This document shows positions 1 through 7,120 of a stretch of DNA of 22,028 nucleotides, piece after piece. The position numbers and the translations under genes were made by a program. Source of the DNA: Spirochaetales bacterium (lineage in GTDB: Bacteria > Spirochaetota > Spirochaetia > SPDA01); contig SPDA01000002.1 of assembly GCA_004525155.1 (NCBI GenBank), positions 1-22,028 on the forward strand, written 5' to 3'. The notes beneath the pieces are model-generated. The model worked only from the letters and a program-made list of their open reading frames with translations, was not told the origin of the DNA and made no database searches. Each line of letters starts with the position of its first letter. Positions within the stretch are counted from its first letter, which is position 1.

Positions 1-186
1 ATTAATCGGATAGTTTCATTTCCCAAAGCGTGGACCATTATCGATGATGAAATCAGGAGGTCTCTGGTGAGGCGATTTCCTTTTGGAGTTTTATATTCCG
101 AAGAGCCTGAAGGAATTTTCATCGTTGCTGTAATGAATCTCCATAAAGACCCTGATTACTGGAAACATAGAAAAGAAGGCGAGTAA
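1..186 (+). CDS. RelE/ParE-family toxin, C-terminal part (5' end outside window)
   Basis: Frame 1 is open from the first base to a TAA at 184-186, giving 61 residues. The C-terminal signature fits the RelE/ParE toxin superfamily: an IRRSLVRRFPFGVLYSEE segment, followed by an isoleucine-rich strand, then AVMNLHKDPDYWKHR. The pattern 'R-x-FP-aliphatic-x-Y' followed by 'A-V-x-[HN]-x-x-[RK]-D-P-x-Y-W' is typical of ParE toxins, which are ribosome- or gyrase-directed and held inactive by a co-transcribed antitoxin. The antitoxin would be expected just upstream, outside the window. The family call is good from the motif. The target and whether the pair is functional cannot be seen. The gene ends 15 bases before the 3' end of the oppositely oriented tRNA-Leu. 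Confidence 0.75.
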   Translation: MNRIVSFPKAWTIIDDEIRRSLVRRFPFGVLYSEEPEGIFIVAVMNLHKDPDYWKHRKEGE

Positions 187-201
187 TAAATTATTTATAT
201 C

Positions 202-285
202 TGCCGGCGATCGGACTTGAACCGATACACCCTCGCGGGCGCCAGATTTTGAGTCTGGTGCGTCTGCCAATTTCGCCACGCCGGC
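202..285 (-). tRNA. tRNA-Leu, anticodon CAA
   Basis: On the minus strand an 84-nt cloverleaf can be drawn. The acceptor stem is 7 bp (GCCGGCG with CGCCGGC) with discriminator A at 202. The anticodon stem is CCAGA/TCTGG with loop CTCAAAA, so positions 34-36 read CAA. A long class II variable arm (CGCCC-GCGA-GGGTG) is present, and the T-arm is ATCGG-TTCAAGT-CCGAT. The long variable arm plus the CAA anticodon identifies leucine (UUG codons). The 3' CCA is not encoded, so it must be added after transcription. A TATATA at 309-314 read on the minus strand could be the -10 box, but no convincing -35 was found. Confidence 0.95.
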
Positions 286-356
286 TGTATTCGGGTCTGC
301 AGCCGGTGTATATATCCGGCCTCCCCGCGGCAGAAACTTTACAATGAATCCCGCCT

Positions 357-800
357 TTATTCAACGGTAAGGCGGAAGGATATTTCCTTTTCAACATCCC
401 CCCGGAAAAGATGCAGGATGATGAGAGTTGCCCGGCCGGGCTTCAGCGTCCTGAATACGAAAGTGCCTTCCGCGTCGTCCGCGCCGGTCATCCCCTGCCG
501 CATCTGTTTCGGGTTTACGTATTTCTCTTTTCTTTCGACAAAGGCCAGTACCGATTGGTCGGAAATCCGGTAATCGGCGTCAAATCCGACGGATTCGTAC
601 AACTCGAAGGTATACGACAGATGCTGGCCCGGGAGAAAACCTGCTTCAATAACGGCGTCTCCCTGACCGCCGCCGGACTCATCCGTCAGCATATTCAGGC
701 TGATCATGTTTATCTCCTCCTTCCTTCCGCCGGCATGCAGGGCGGACAGGACAGTCAGGGCCAGAATCAGGGCGCCTGCCGCGGTTTTTCTAAACCTCAT
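357..800 (-). CDS. Small exported protein, possibly chagasin-like (inhibitor I42) fold
   Basis: The product has 147 residues. It starts with a clear signal peptide: basic MRFRK, then a hydrophobic stretch to about residue 22 ending in A-L-H-A-G-G. There is no lipobox Cys, so it is probably periplasmic or secreted. The mature part looks like one all-beta domain. The segment from about residue 110 (G-T-F-V-F-R-x-L-K-P-G-R-A-x-L, a short R-containing loop, then strands ending in R-L-T-V-E) resembles the C-terminal half of chagasin/I42 cysteine-protease inhibitors, but the hallmark GYxW loop is not clear (GFDADY occurs instead). The fold call is therefore tentative. The ATG lies inside the end of the upstream aminotransferase gene (11-base overlap at 790-800), so it is translationally coupled and the last gene of that operon. 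Confidence 0.65.
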   Translation of the reverse strand: MRFRKTAAGALILALTVLSALHAGGRKEEINMISLNMLTDESGGGQGDAVIEAGFLPGQHLSYTFELYESVGFDADYRISDQSVLAFVERKEKYVNPKQMRQGMTGADDAEGTFVFRTLKPGRATLIILHLFRGDVEKEISFRLTVE

Positions 801-2193
801 ACGCCCGTTTTATCCTTTCAGCCGCCCGGCAGCAGGCCTCATACAGCCGGCTTATGTCCTCTTCCGAATGGGCGGTGCTTACGGAACCCAGGCCGTGCAT
901 AACGTGGACATCTTCCAGAAGCAGGGCGAGCCGTAATGCCTCCTCCCCCAGTTCCAGATGGCAAATCTCGGGGTTCCTGGTATCCTCCGGCAAGGACACG
1001 CAGTAACCATCTTTTTTTGGAAAAAACACCATGCCGAGGGAACTGCCTTTAATGATGTCGTTCCCGTATCCGGTACAGCAGGCATAGACCCCCGCATTAC
1101 GAAACGCTTTTTCCACAGCTTTCCGTGCCGCCTCCCCCAGCCTATTGATATACGGATACACCTGCCCGGCGTTGTCCCTGAGGTATTCAAGCTGAATCCT
1201 TGCCGCCAGCATGGAAGAAGGATGGGCGCAGTAGGTGCCTCCGGAAAATTTGACCGTGCCGCCGCCTTTCGAACCCGCCAATTCCATGACCGCAGCCCTT
1301 CCGGCCACCGCGGACACAGGCATGCCGCCGCCGATAATCTTGCCGTAAGTGGCGAGGTCCGGAGTTATTTGGTACAGGCTTCCGGCGCTCCCGGCGTGGA
1401 AACGGAAACCGGAGATGACCTCGTCGAGTATGAGCAGGCTGCCGCAGCTCTCGGTAAGCGTCCTCGCCGTTCGGATGAATTCCCCACCGGCAGGGAGAAA
1501 CCCGCCGGCGCCGATAAAGGGTTCCAGGATGAAGCAGGCTATCCTGTCGCCGAAGCGCTTCATGTTATCCTCAAGCATCTGGCTGTCGTTGTAGCGGGTT
1601 ACAATCACATTGTCAGAAACGGAAAGAGGAATTCCGGACGAATCGATGTGCTGGAAATCGTCGGTGGCAATGTTGAAATCCACCCCCTTCAAACCCCAGG
1701 GCTGGGCGCCATGCCAGCCGCCGCCCACTTTCAAAACCATGTCCCTGCCGGTATAGGCCCTGGCAAGTAAAATGGCATACATGGTGGCAAGAGTGCCGCT
1801 GGTGGTAAACCGCACCCGTTCGGCTGCCGTTGCCCGGCAGAGCAGTTCCGCGGTCTCTATCTGCAGCAGGTCCGTAAAACCGGTTTGGAGGCCGAATCCG
1901 GAACTGAAAGCCTCGGCAAGCTTTTCCGTGAGGACCGGACTGTTGTGGCCGAGAATGTTGGCATGATGCCCCTGCCAGAAATCGAGGATTTCATGACCGT
2001 CCTCGTCATACACGCAAGAGCCCCGGGCCCTGACGATTCTCGGCGGAAAAGGTTTCATAAGGCGTATGGTATGACTGCCGCCGTCCATCATGACCTGTTC
2101 CGCCCGGTCTTTCAGTTTTCCGCTCCCGGGGGAATACGCTGCGTATTCGTTCCGCAGATCCTGAATAAATTTTTGAGTAGTGCTGTTATTCAT
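790..2193 (-). CDS. Class III PLP-dependent aminotransferase, glutamate-1-semialdehyde aminomutase-like
   Basis: This is a fold-type I PLP enzyme of about 467 residues. From the ATG at 2193, the cofactor-binding Asp lies in ILDEVISGFRF (about residue 257) and the Schiff-base Lys in TYGKIIGGGMPVS (about 285), exactly as in HemL-type enzymes. RFTTSGTLATM and GGGWHGAQPWG match the phosphate-binding and substrate-loop regions. HemL enzymes are usually near 430 residues, so there is an N-terminal extension of about 35 residues. The usual SGTEA is SGTLA here, so the natural substrate may not be glutamate-1-semialdehyde. No other tetrapyrrole gene is nearby. A TTG at 2211, six codons earlier and preceded by a weak GGGA, is an alternative start that would overlap the upstream gene. 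The gene sits between the TPR collar-like gene and the chagasin-like gene and shares their transcript. Confidence 0.85.
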   Translation of the reverse strand: MNNSTTQKFIQDLRNEYAAYSPGSGKLKDRAEQVMMDGGSHTIRLMKPFPPRIVRARGSCVYDEDGHEILDFWQGHHANILGHNSPVLTEKLAEAFSSGFGLQTGFTDLLQIETAELLCRATAAERVRFTTSGTLATMYAILLARAYTGRDMVLKVGGGWHGAQPWGLKGVDFNIATDDFQHIDSSGIPLSVSDNVIVTRYNDSQMLEDNMKRFGDRIACFILEPFIGAGGFLPAGGEFIRTARTLTESCGSLLILDEVISGFRFHAGSAGSLYQITPDLATYGKIIGGGMPVSAVAGRAAVMELAGSKGGGTVKFSGGTYCAHPSSMLAARIQLEYLRDNAGQVYPYINRLGEAARKAVEKAFRNAGVYACCTGYGNDIIKGSSLGMVFFPKKDGYCVSLPEDTRNPEICHLELGEEALRLALLLEDVHVMHGLGSVSTAHSEEDISRLYEACCRAAERIKRAYEV

Positions 2194-2200
2194 GTTTTTT

Positions 2201-5200
2201 TCAAAAAGCAAGCCATTCCCGGTCTTTGGGGATTCCCTTGAATATCTGCGGCTCGAAATCGGATGCGGGGTACATTACCGCTCTCGAATTGAGCAGGGCG
2301 AGATTCCTCGACTGGGGACGCGTAAGCTCCTCCGGGTCCCTCCCCAGGTTTTCTGCCAGTTCCGAAGATTTGGAAAGATCGACCAGGGCCTCCGAATACT
2401 TGCCTCTGTCGTCGCTCCGCTGGGAGAGAAAATACCTGGTCACCCCGATATTGTTATAAGTTTTAATTATGTTTTCCACCAGCGCCTTGTGTTCAGGCCG
2501 GGCTGCCGGTTCAAGGAAGGGGATACCCCGAAGCTGCTGTTCAAGCTTGTCGAGAAGCTGCGCATAATAGCCCTCCGCCGCGAAAAAGTCGTTTCGGCTG
2601 AACAGCGTATTTGCCATGGAGAACATCAGGTTGGGATTATTTGAATATATCCCCGCGGAAGAATAGAACTCATCCAGGGCCCTGCTGTAATCGTTGTCCG
2701 CATAATAGATGAAACCCTTCTTGTACTGAAGGTCCGCGGAATCATACATATTCCCCTGAGCCCTGAGATAAAGCTCCAGGGCGGCATCGTAATTGTTGCT
2801 CACGTAAAAATAAAGGTCCCCCAGGTTTGCGTAAATAAGCCCGAATTCCTCCGCCGGATTGATTTCGCCCCTATTTTTCTGATCCTCGTACGAGGTAATC
2901 GCCTTCTGAAAATAATCCTCCGCGGTTATGTATTCCTCCTGGCCGTATTTAAGCAATCCCAGCCTGTTGTAGGTATCGATAAGGATTTTCCTCCGCGGCT
3001 TGGATATAGGATACAGGTTCTCGAGCAGCTTGAGAGCGTCTTTCAGGGCGGTTTCCTCCTTCTGGGGATTTTCTATCCGCCTGTAAAATTTCGCGAAATT
3101 ATAAAAGACCTCGGGCACCGTATTATCTGCATCCAGCGCCTGCGACAGAATGTTGTTCACATCGTCAATATGATCCTTCCCTATCAGGTAGCCTGCAAGG
3201 TCCGCAAATGCAATGGGTTCAACCTTGAGCCTGTTCAGGGAGCGCAGGGTTTTCATGGTGGCCATGACATAGGGTTCATTGTCCGTTTTTATGTACAGCG
3301 TCAGCAGCCGGTAAAGAACCTCCTGGGTACCCCCGTGCTTTTCCGTTACGACTTTCAGAACATCCCCCGCGCTGTTGTACTTCTGCATGTCCTCCTCGCC
3401 CCAGCGCAGGTAATTGTCCGCCTGCATGAAAAGGGCGTCCCGGTCATACATCATCTGGTCCAGCAGGGTATTGAGAAGGGCCTCTGCTTTTCCGTAATCG
3501 GAAAGCAATGCGGATTCCATGTCAGCATAACCGAGCATGGCCTGTTTGTAGAGAGCGTCTTTGGGTCTTACAGTCCTTACATTGTTTTTCCTGGGATTGG
3601 GGTAGTCATCGTACAGCTTCAGGAGTTCCTGAAATTTCGTTTCCGCCTCTGCAAACTGGTTTTTCTTTACATAACCCTGGGCATAGGTGAGAAACCAGCT
3701 CTTCTTCTCCCTTACTTTCCAGGCCTGCCTGAAATACTCGTTGGCAGCAGGATACCTGTCGTTCTCTATTTCGGTATAACCTTTTCTGTAAAGACTTTCC
3801 GCGTAAAGAGGCTTGTAAATGAAACGGTAGCCGATAAAGGCGAGAACGCCGGTAACCGCGACCGCCAGGAAAGCGATTTTAAGAACCGGAAAAATCCTGG
3901 TTTTAAAAAGGTAAATAAAACTGGCGGTCTCTTCCTCGAATTCGAGTCCGGTCCGTTTCATATACTGATCAGGAATCTGTATTTTTTTACCGATCAGTCT
4001 GCCCGTAAAGGCCGCGATTTCCGCAGTCCCCGCCCCGGTAATAAGAAGACCGAGCATTTTTTTCAGATCTTTTCCCGAAAGGTTTTTCTCGCCGATCAAT
4101 TCCTCGATGGGCAGCTTGAGGTTTCTCGGCAGGTTGCCCAGGGTCCTCTGAACCGCCATAAAATCTTCATCCGATATTTTCAGATCATCTTCAGCGCCTT
4201 CAAGATCTCCCCCTGACAGCTCCTCCTCTTCCGCAGCCGGGACCGGGGTTTTAACCTTGTCCATTTCTTCATCCAGATCGCCAAGGCTGAAATCTTCCCC
4301 TTCGCCGAAACCCGAAGTTTCATCTTCAAAAGGTTTAACATCGAAACCGCCTTCATCAAACCCTTCGGCGCTGAATCCCTTGTCACCGGAAATATCCTCG
4401 GTAACCTCATATTCGTCCGGCAGCTTGAACTGATCCGACTTGGGCAGGGACTCTACATCCTCATCGGGCATTGAAAAATCGGACGTATCTTCCTCCGGTT
4501 CGCCGAGATCGCCGGCTTCCCCGAAAGTCTCTTCCTCTCCGAATCCCAGCGGAAAAGGTTCCTCTTCTTCAGCCCCGGGTTCGTCTGCGGCAGCCTCATC
4601 CAGAGCGAAGCCGAAGTCTTCTACATCCTCCTCCGGTATCGCGGATTCCGGTACCGCAGCGGGAGTTTCCGGCTCGTCGGTCAGTTCATCCAGGTCCGCG
4701 CTGATGTCCGGAAATTCGAAATCATCATCGAAACCTTCCGGAACAGGACCCGGCAGACCTTCATCAACAGGTTCAGTTTCCCCCGGCGGCCCGGCAAATG
4801 ATTCGTCGAACGTATCCGGTTCTTCTTCAGCAAGGTCGAAACCTCCGGCTTCATCTACTGAATCGAGTTCAACGTCTTCTTCGTCTTCGATATCGCCGAA
4901 TCCCTGCAGGAGCTCGTCGATATCCTCACCGCCATCAAAGGTTTCTTCCGGAGGTTCGGTAAAAACCGGTTCTCCCAAATCCAGCGGCATTTCTGCCGAC
5001 GGCATTTCCTCCTCCGTTATTTCCGGTGCGGTGGGCTCTTCAAAGGATTCGTCCCCGGCCTCAGGTTCGCCGAGCCCCGCAAGATCGATGCCGGTAAAAT
5101 CATCATCAGGAAGGCTGTCGAGGTCGCCTGCATCCGTATCCGGGAACTCATCAAGATTATCCAGTCCCGGCTGTTCCTCCGGCTCTATACCGGTATCGAG

Positions 5201-5344
5201 AAGGGCGGACAAATCGTCAGGAAGCCCCTGTTCGGGAGGAGGCACATCCTCGATTTTATCACCCCGTTCCTCGAGTATCGCCGGTTCATTCCCCAGGGTA
5301 TTGAGAACGGCTTTGAACTGTTCCAGGTCCTCTAATGCGGGCAT
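2201..5344 (-). CDS. Large TPR membrane protein with acidic N-terminus, candidate periplasmic flagellar collar protein (FlcA-like)
   Basis: The product has 1047 residues. Residues 1-390 are very acidic (about 140 Asp/Glu) and probably disordered. Residues 391-475 form a predicted helical segment. A transmembrane helix follows at about 485-510 (IFPVLKIAFLAVAVTGVLAF). From about 514 to 1000 there are degenerate TPR helix pairs, for example residues reading A-N-E-Y-F-R-Q-A-W, and later A-L-E-L-Y-L-R-A-Q and A-L-D-E-F-Y-S-S-A. With the acidic part in the cytoplasm, the TPR solenoid would be periplasmic. Spirochaetal FlcA (Borrelia BB0326) is a TPR protein anchored in the inner membrane that builds the flagellar collar and helps stator assembly. 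The architecture fits, but the assignment is by analogy. A weak AGAG ribosome site precedes the ATG. The stop lies 7 bases before the aminotransferase ATG. Confidence 0.8.
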   Translation of the reverse strand: MPALEDLEQFKAVLNTLGNEPAILEERGDKIEDVPPPEQGLPDDLSALLDTGIEPEEQPGLDNLDEFPDTDAGDLDSLPDDDFTGIDLAGLGEPEAGDESFEEPTAPEITEEEMPSAEMPLDLGEPVFTEPPEETFDGGEDIDELLQGFGDIEDEEDVELDSVDEAGGFDLAEEEPDTFDESFAGPPGETEPVDEGLPGPVPEGFDDDFEFPDISADLDELTDEPETPAAVPESAIPEEDVEDFGFALDEAAADEPGAEEEEPFPLGFGEEETFGEAGDLGEPEEDTSDFSMPDEDVESLPKSDQFKLPDEYEVTEDISGDKGFSAEGFDEGGFDVKPFEDETSGFGEGEDFSLGDLDEEMDKVKTPVPAAEEEELSGGDLEGAEDDLKISDEDFMAVQRTLGNLPRNLKLPIEELIGEKNLSGKDLKKMLGLLITGAGTAEIAAFTGRLIGKKIQIPDQYMKRTGLEFEEETASFIYLFKTRIFPVLKIAFLAVAVTGVLAFIGYRFIYKPLYAESLYRKGYTEIENDRYPAANEYFRQAWKVREKKSWFLTYAQGYVKKNQFAEAETKFQELLKLYDDYPNPRKNNVRTVRPKDALYKQAMLGYADMESALLSDYGKAEALLNTLLDQMMYDRDALFMQADNYLRWGEEDMQKYNSAGDVLKVVTEKHGGTQEVLYRLLTLYIKTDNEPYVMATMKTLRSLNRLKVEPIAFADLAGYLIGKDHIDDVNNILSQALDADNTVPEVFYNFAKFYRRIENPQKEETALKDALKLLENLYPISKPRRKILIDTYNRLGLLKYGQEEYITAEDYFQKAITSYEDQKNRGEINPAEEFGLIYANLGDLYFYVSNNYDAALELYLRAQGNMYDSADLQYKKGFIYYADNDYSRALDEFYSSAGIYSNNPNLMFSMANTLFSRNDFFAAEGYYAQLLDKLEQQLRGIPFLEPAARPEHKALVENIIKTYNNIGVTRYFLSQRSDDRGKYSEALVDLSKSSELAENLGRDPEELTRPQSRNLALLNSRAVMYPASDFEPQIFKGIPKDREWLAF

Positions 5345-5370
5345 AAATATCTCTTATCTAAATGTCGGAA

Positions 5371-5376
5371 TTTATA
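5371..5376 (-). promoter_or_regulatory. Candidate -10 box for the minus-strand TPR operon
   Basis: Read on the minus strand, TATAAA lies 26 bases upstream of the TPR gene ATG, inside the 88-base divergent intergenic region. It has five of six matches to TATAAT. No good -35 hexamer is present at 16-18 bases, so this is a weak call. Promoters for both divergent genes must nevertheless lie in or near this gap. Confidence 0.3.
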
Positions 5377-5432
5377 CATGAATCGTTACAGTTTCCTGTC
5401 TCCTTAACCGATTATTTTATTGTATCAGAAGT

Positions 5433-6137
5433 ATGAAAAACCATAAATATCTTTTGCCGATATTGCTTGTTATTATCGCCCCTGTTCTTTCGTCTCTGGA
5501 AAATGTGAGCGTGGATCTGCATCTCCTCATAACCGGCACCAAATCCGCCGGAATTCCCTTTGAATTCGAACAAAAGGTTATTTTCTCTTATAAGGGAGAT
5601 TATCAGAACAGGTTTGTGGGTGTCGCCTTCGATTATGAATTATACAGGGAAATTCATCCTTTTTTCCGCAACGAGAACGGTGTATTCATGTTTGTGCTTC
5701 CCTATAATGAAATTCCCGAAGATATTACCGATATTACCTACCGTATCATCGCAGACGGTCTCTGGATTCCAGATCCGGTCAACCCCTGGACCTTCCGGGA
5801 AGATTCAGGCATCAAGGTATCCAGAATTTCGCTTCGGTACAGGCAGACAGTCAAGGAATATCCCTATATCGATAAAAAAGACGGCATTGTAACCTTTGTT
5901 TTCAATGGTCCGGGGTCCAACAACGTGTTTCTCGCAGGCAGTTTTAACAACTGGGACCCTTTCATGTTTCCCATGGAAGAGTCCGCCGCCGGCTATTACA
6001 CCCTCAAGCTCCGTCTCATGCCGGGTACACACTACTACTACTTTCTCTACAACGGCGAGAAACGCAGGGACACGCGAAACCCGGGCAGGGCCATAGATCC
6101 GGAAGGTTTTGCCGTATCCGTGGTTACCGTTCCGTGA
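5433..6137 (+). CDS. Exported protein with two tandem early-set (CBM48/AMPK-beta-like) domains
   Basis: The product has 234 residues with an N-terminal hydrophobic signal (about residues 5-20) and no lipobox Cys. Residues about 150-234 form an AMPK-beta/CBM48-like immunoglobulin domain: NVFLAGSFNNWDPFMFPM, then GYYTLKLRLMPG, then HYYYFLYNGE. The first half (about 40-135) looks like a diverged copy, ending in Y-R-I-I-A-D-G-L-W-I-P-D-P-V-N-P. This is the register expected for the end of such a domain. In AMPK-beta, glycogen binding uses two Trp and a Lys. Copy 2 keeps the first Trp (174) but has Tyr and Lys where the Lys and second Trp are expected, so carbohydrate binding is doubtful. It is divergent from the collar-like gene. 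The function is unknown; a structural envelope role is possible. Confidence 0.75.
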   Translation: MKNHKYLLPILLVIIAPVLSSLENVSVDLHLLITGTKSAGIPFEFEQKVIFSYKGDYQNRFVGVAFDYELYREIHPFFRNENGVFMFVLPYNEIPEDITDITYRIIADGLWIPDPVNPWTFREDSGIKVSRISLRYRQTVKEYPYIDKKDGIVTFVFNGPGSNNVFLAGSFNNWDPFMFPMEESAAGYYTLKLRLMPGTHYYYFLYNGEKRRDTRNPGRAIDPEGFAVSVVTVP

Positions 6138-6157
6138 CCTCCGCGAATCCGTGAATA

Positions 6158-6186
6158 GTGACAAAATCCCCCTTACGTGGTAATCT
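6158..6186 (+). promoter_or_regulatory. Candidate sigma-70-type promoter of nfnAB
   Basis: GTGACA (6158-6163; five of six to TTGACA) is followed after exactly 17 bases by TAATCT (6181-6186). A TGG directly before the -10 makes an extended -10 (TGn). Transcription would start about 40 bases before the nfnA ATG. The -10 itself matches only three of six positions. Confidence 0.4.
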
Positions 6187-6233
6187 TTCGTCCTGATCAG
6201 TCTGAATAACAATACACGAAAGAGGCTTCGTTC

Positions 6234-7097
6234 ATGCACAAGATTATTCATAAAGAACAACTATCCGCAGACGTCTTCCGGATGGACCTGGAAGCTCCGC
6301 TCATCGCGGAGGAAAGGCTGCCCGGCCAGTTTATCATACTTCTGCTTGATTCCAATTACGGCGAACGCATTCCCCTTACAATAGCGGACGCGGACAAGGA
6401 AAAAGGAACAATAACCATTATTTTCCAGGCCGTTGGCAAAACCACCTCCCTCCTTTCAGGCCTGAAGGAAGGGGAATACGTACAGAATATCCTGGGCCCC
6501 CTGGGCACACCGACTCATCTAAAAAACTTCGGTACCGTGGTCTGTGTAGGCGGCGGTATAGGCGTTGCTCCCCTTCATCCCATTGCCGAGGGCATGAAAA
6601 AAGCCGGAAACAGGGTGATAATCATCATGGGCGCCAGGAATAAAGATCTCCTTATCCTCGAGAAGGAGATGTCCGTTATTGCCGATGAACTCATCGTGTG
6701 TACCGACGACGGTTCCTACGGCAGAAAAGACCTCGTTACGGTGCCCCTGAAGGAACTCTGCGAAAAAACACCGAAACCGGATCTTGCCGTGGCCATCGGG
6801 CCGCCGATAATGATGAAATTCTGCGCCGAGACTACGAGGCCCTTCAAGGTTCCCACTGTAGTCTCCCTCAATACGATTATGGTGGACGGTACCGGCATGT
6901 GCGGAGGATGCAGGGTGACCGTGGGGCAGGAAACGAAGTTTGTATGCGTGGATGGTCCGGAATTCAACGGCCACCTCGTGGATTTCGACAATATGATGAT
7001 CCGCCTGTCTTCCTACAAGGAATATGAAAAAAAGGCCCATGAAAACTGCATGCTTGACCGGCAGGTTGAGAATCTGAAAAACCATTCAAACAGGTAA
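6234..7097 (+). CDS. nfnA: NADH-dependent ferredoxin:NADP+ oxidoreductase small subunit (NfnA / ferredoxin-NADP reductase alpha)
   Basis: The product has 287 residues, normal for NfnA/SudB. Domains in order are a ferredoxin-reductase beta-barrel with FAD motif ERIPLTI (about 44-50), an NAD(H)-binding Rossmann domain with VCVGGGIGVAPL (about 103-114), and a C-terminal [2Fe-2S] motif with Cys 223, 226 and 238 in GMCGGCRV and KFVCVDGPEF. Three Cys plus an upstream Asp (218) is the ligand pattern reported for NfnA. With NfnB it forms a cytoplasmic flavin-based bifurcating transhydrogenase that couples NADH and reduced ferredoxin oxidation to NADP+ reduction. An AGAGG ribosome site precedes the ATG, and nfnB follows after 23 bases. 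The paralogue that works with sulfide dehydrogenase or dihydroorotate dehydrogenase is less likely given the NfnB neighbour. Confidence 0.93.
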   Translation: MHKIIHKEQLSADVFRMDLEAPLIAEERLPGQFIILLLDSNYGERIPLTIADADKEKGTITIIFQAVGKTTSLLSGLKEGEYVQNILGPLGTPTHLKNFGTVVCVGGGIGVAPLHPIAEGMKKAGNRVIIIMGARNKDLLILEKEMSVIADELIVCTDDGSYGRKDLVTVPLKELCEKTPKPDLAVAIGPPIMMKFCAETTRPFKVPTVVSLNTIMVDGTGMCGGCRVTVGQETKFVCVDGPEFNGHLVDFDNMMIRLSSYKEYEKKAHENCMLDRQVENLKNHSNR

Positions 7098-7120
7098 ACA
7101 ACTTTGTAAGGGGATCCTCC

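Noticed and set aside
958..1770. Plus-strand open frame of about 270 codons
   Set aside because: It is antisense to the aminotransferase, whose PLP motifs prove the minus-strand reading.
790..2193. Assignment as hemL (tetrapyrrole synthesis)
   Set aside because: The fold is the same, but SGTEA is SGTLA and no heme-pathway gene is nearby; a gene symbol is not justified.
3170..4216. Plus-strand open frame of about 348 codons
   Set aside because: It is fully antisense to the TPR part of the collar-like gene, has no recognisable domain, and the minus-strand frame has clear TPR structure.
4440..5381. Long plus-strand open frame (about 313 codons) encoding a Ser/Gly/Pro-rich repetitive sequence
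   Set aside because: It is antisense to the acidic region of the TPR gene. Asp/Glu codons (GAT, GAA, GAC) read on the other strand give Ser/Phe/Val-type codons, and the resulting frame is a composition artefact with no ribosome site or domain.
6519..7085. Minus-strand open frame of about 188 codons over nfnA
   Set aside because: It is a shadow of nfnA, which has an intact [2Fe-2S] motif in the plus-strand frame.
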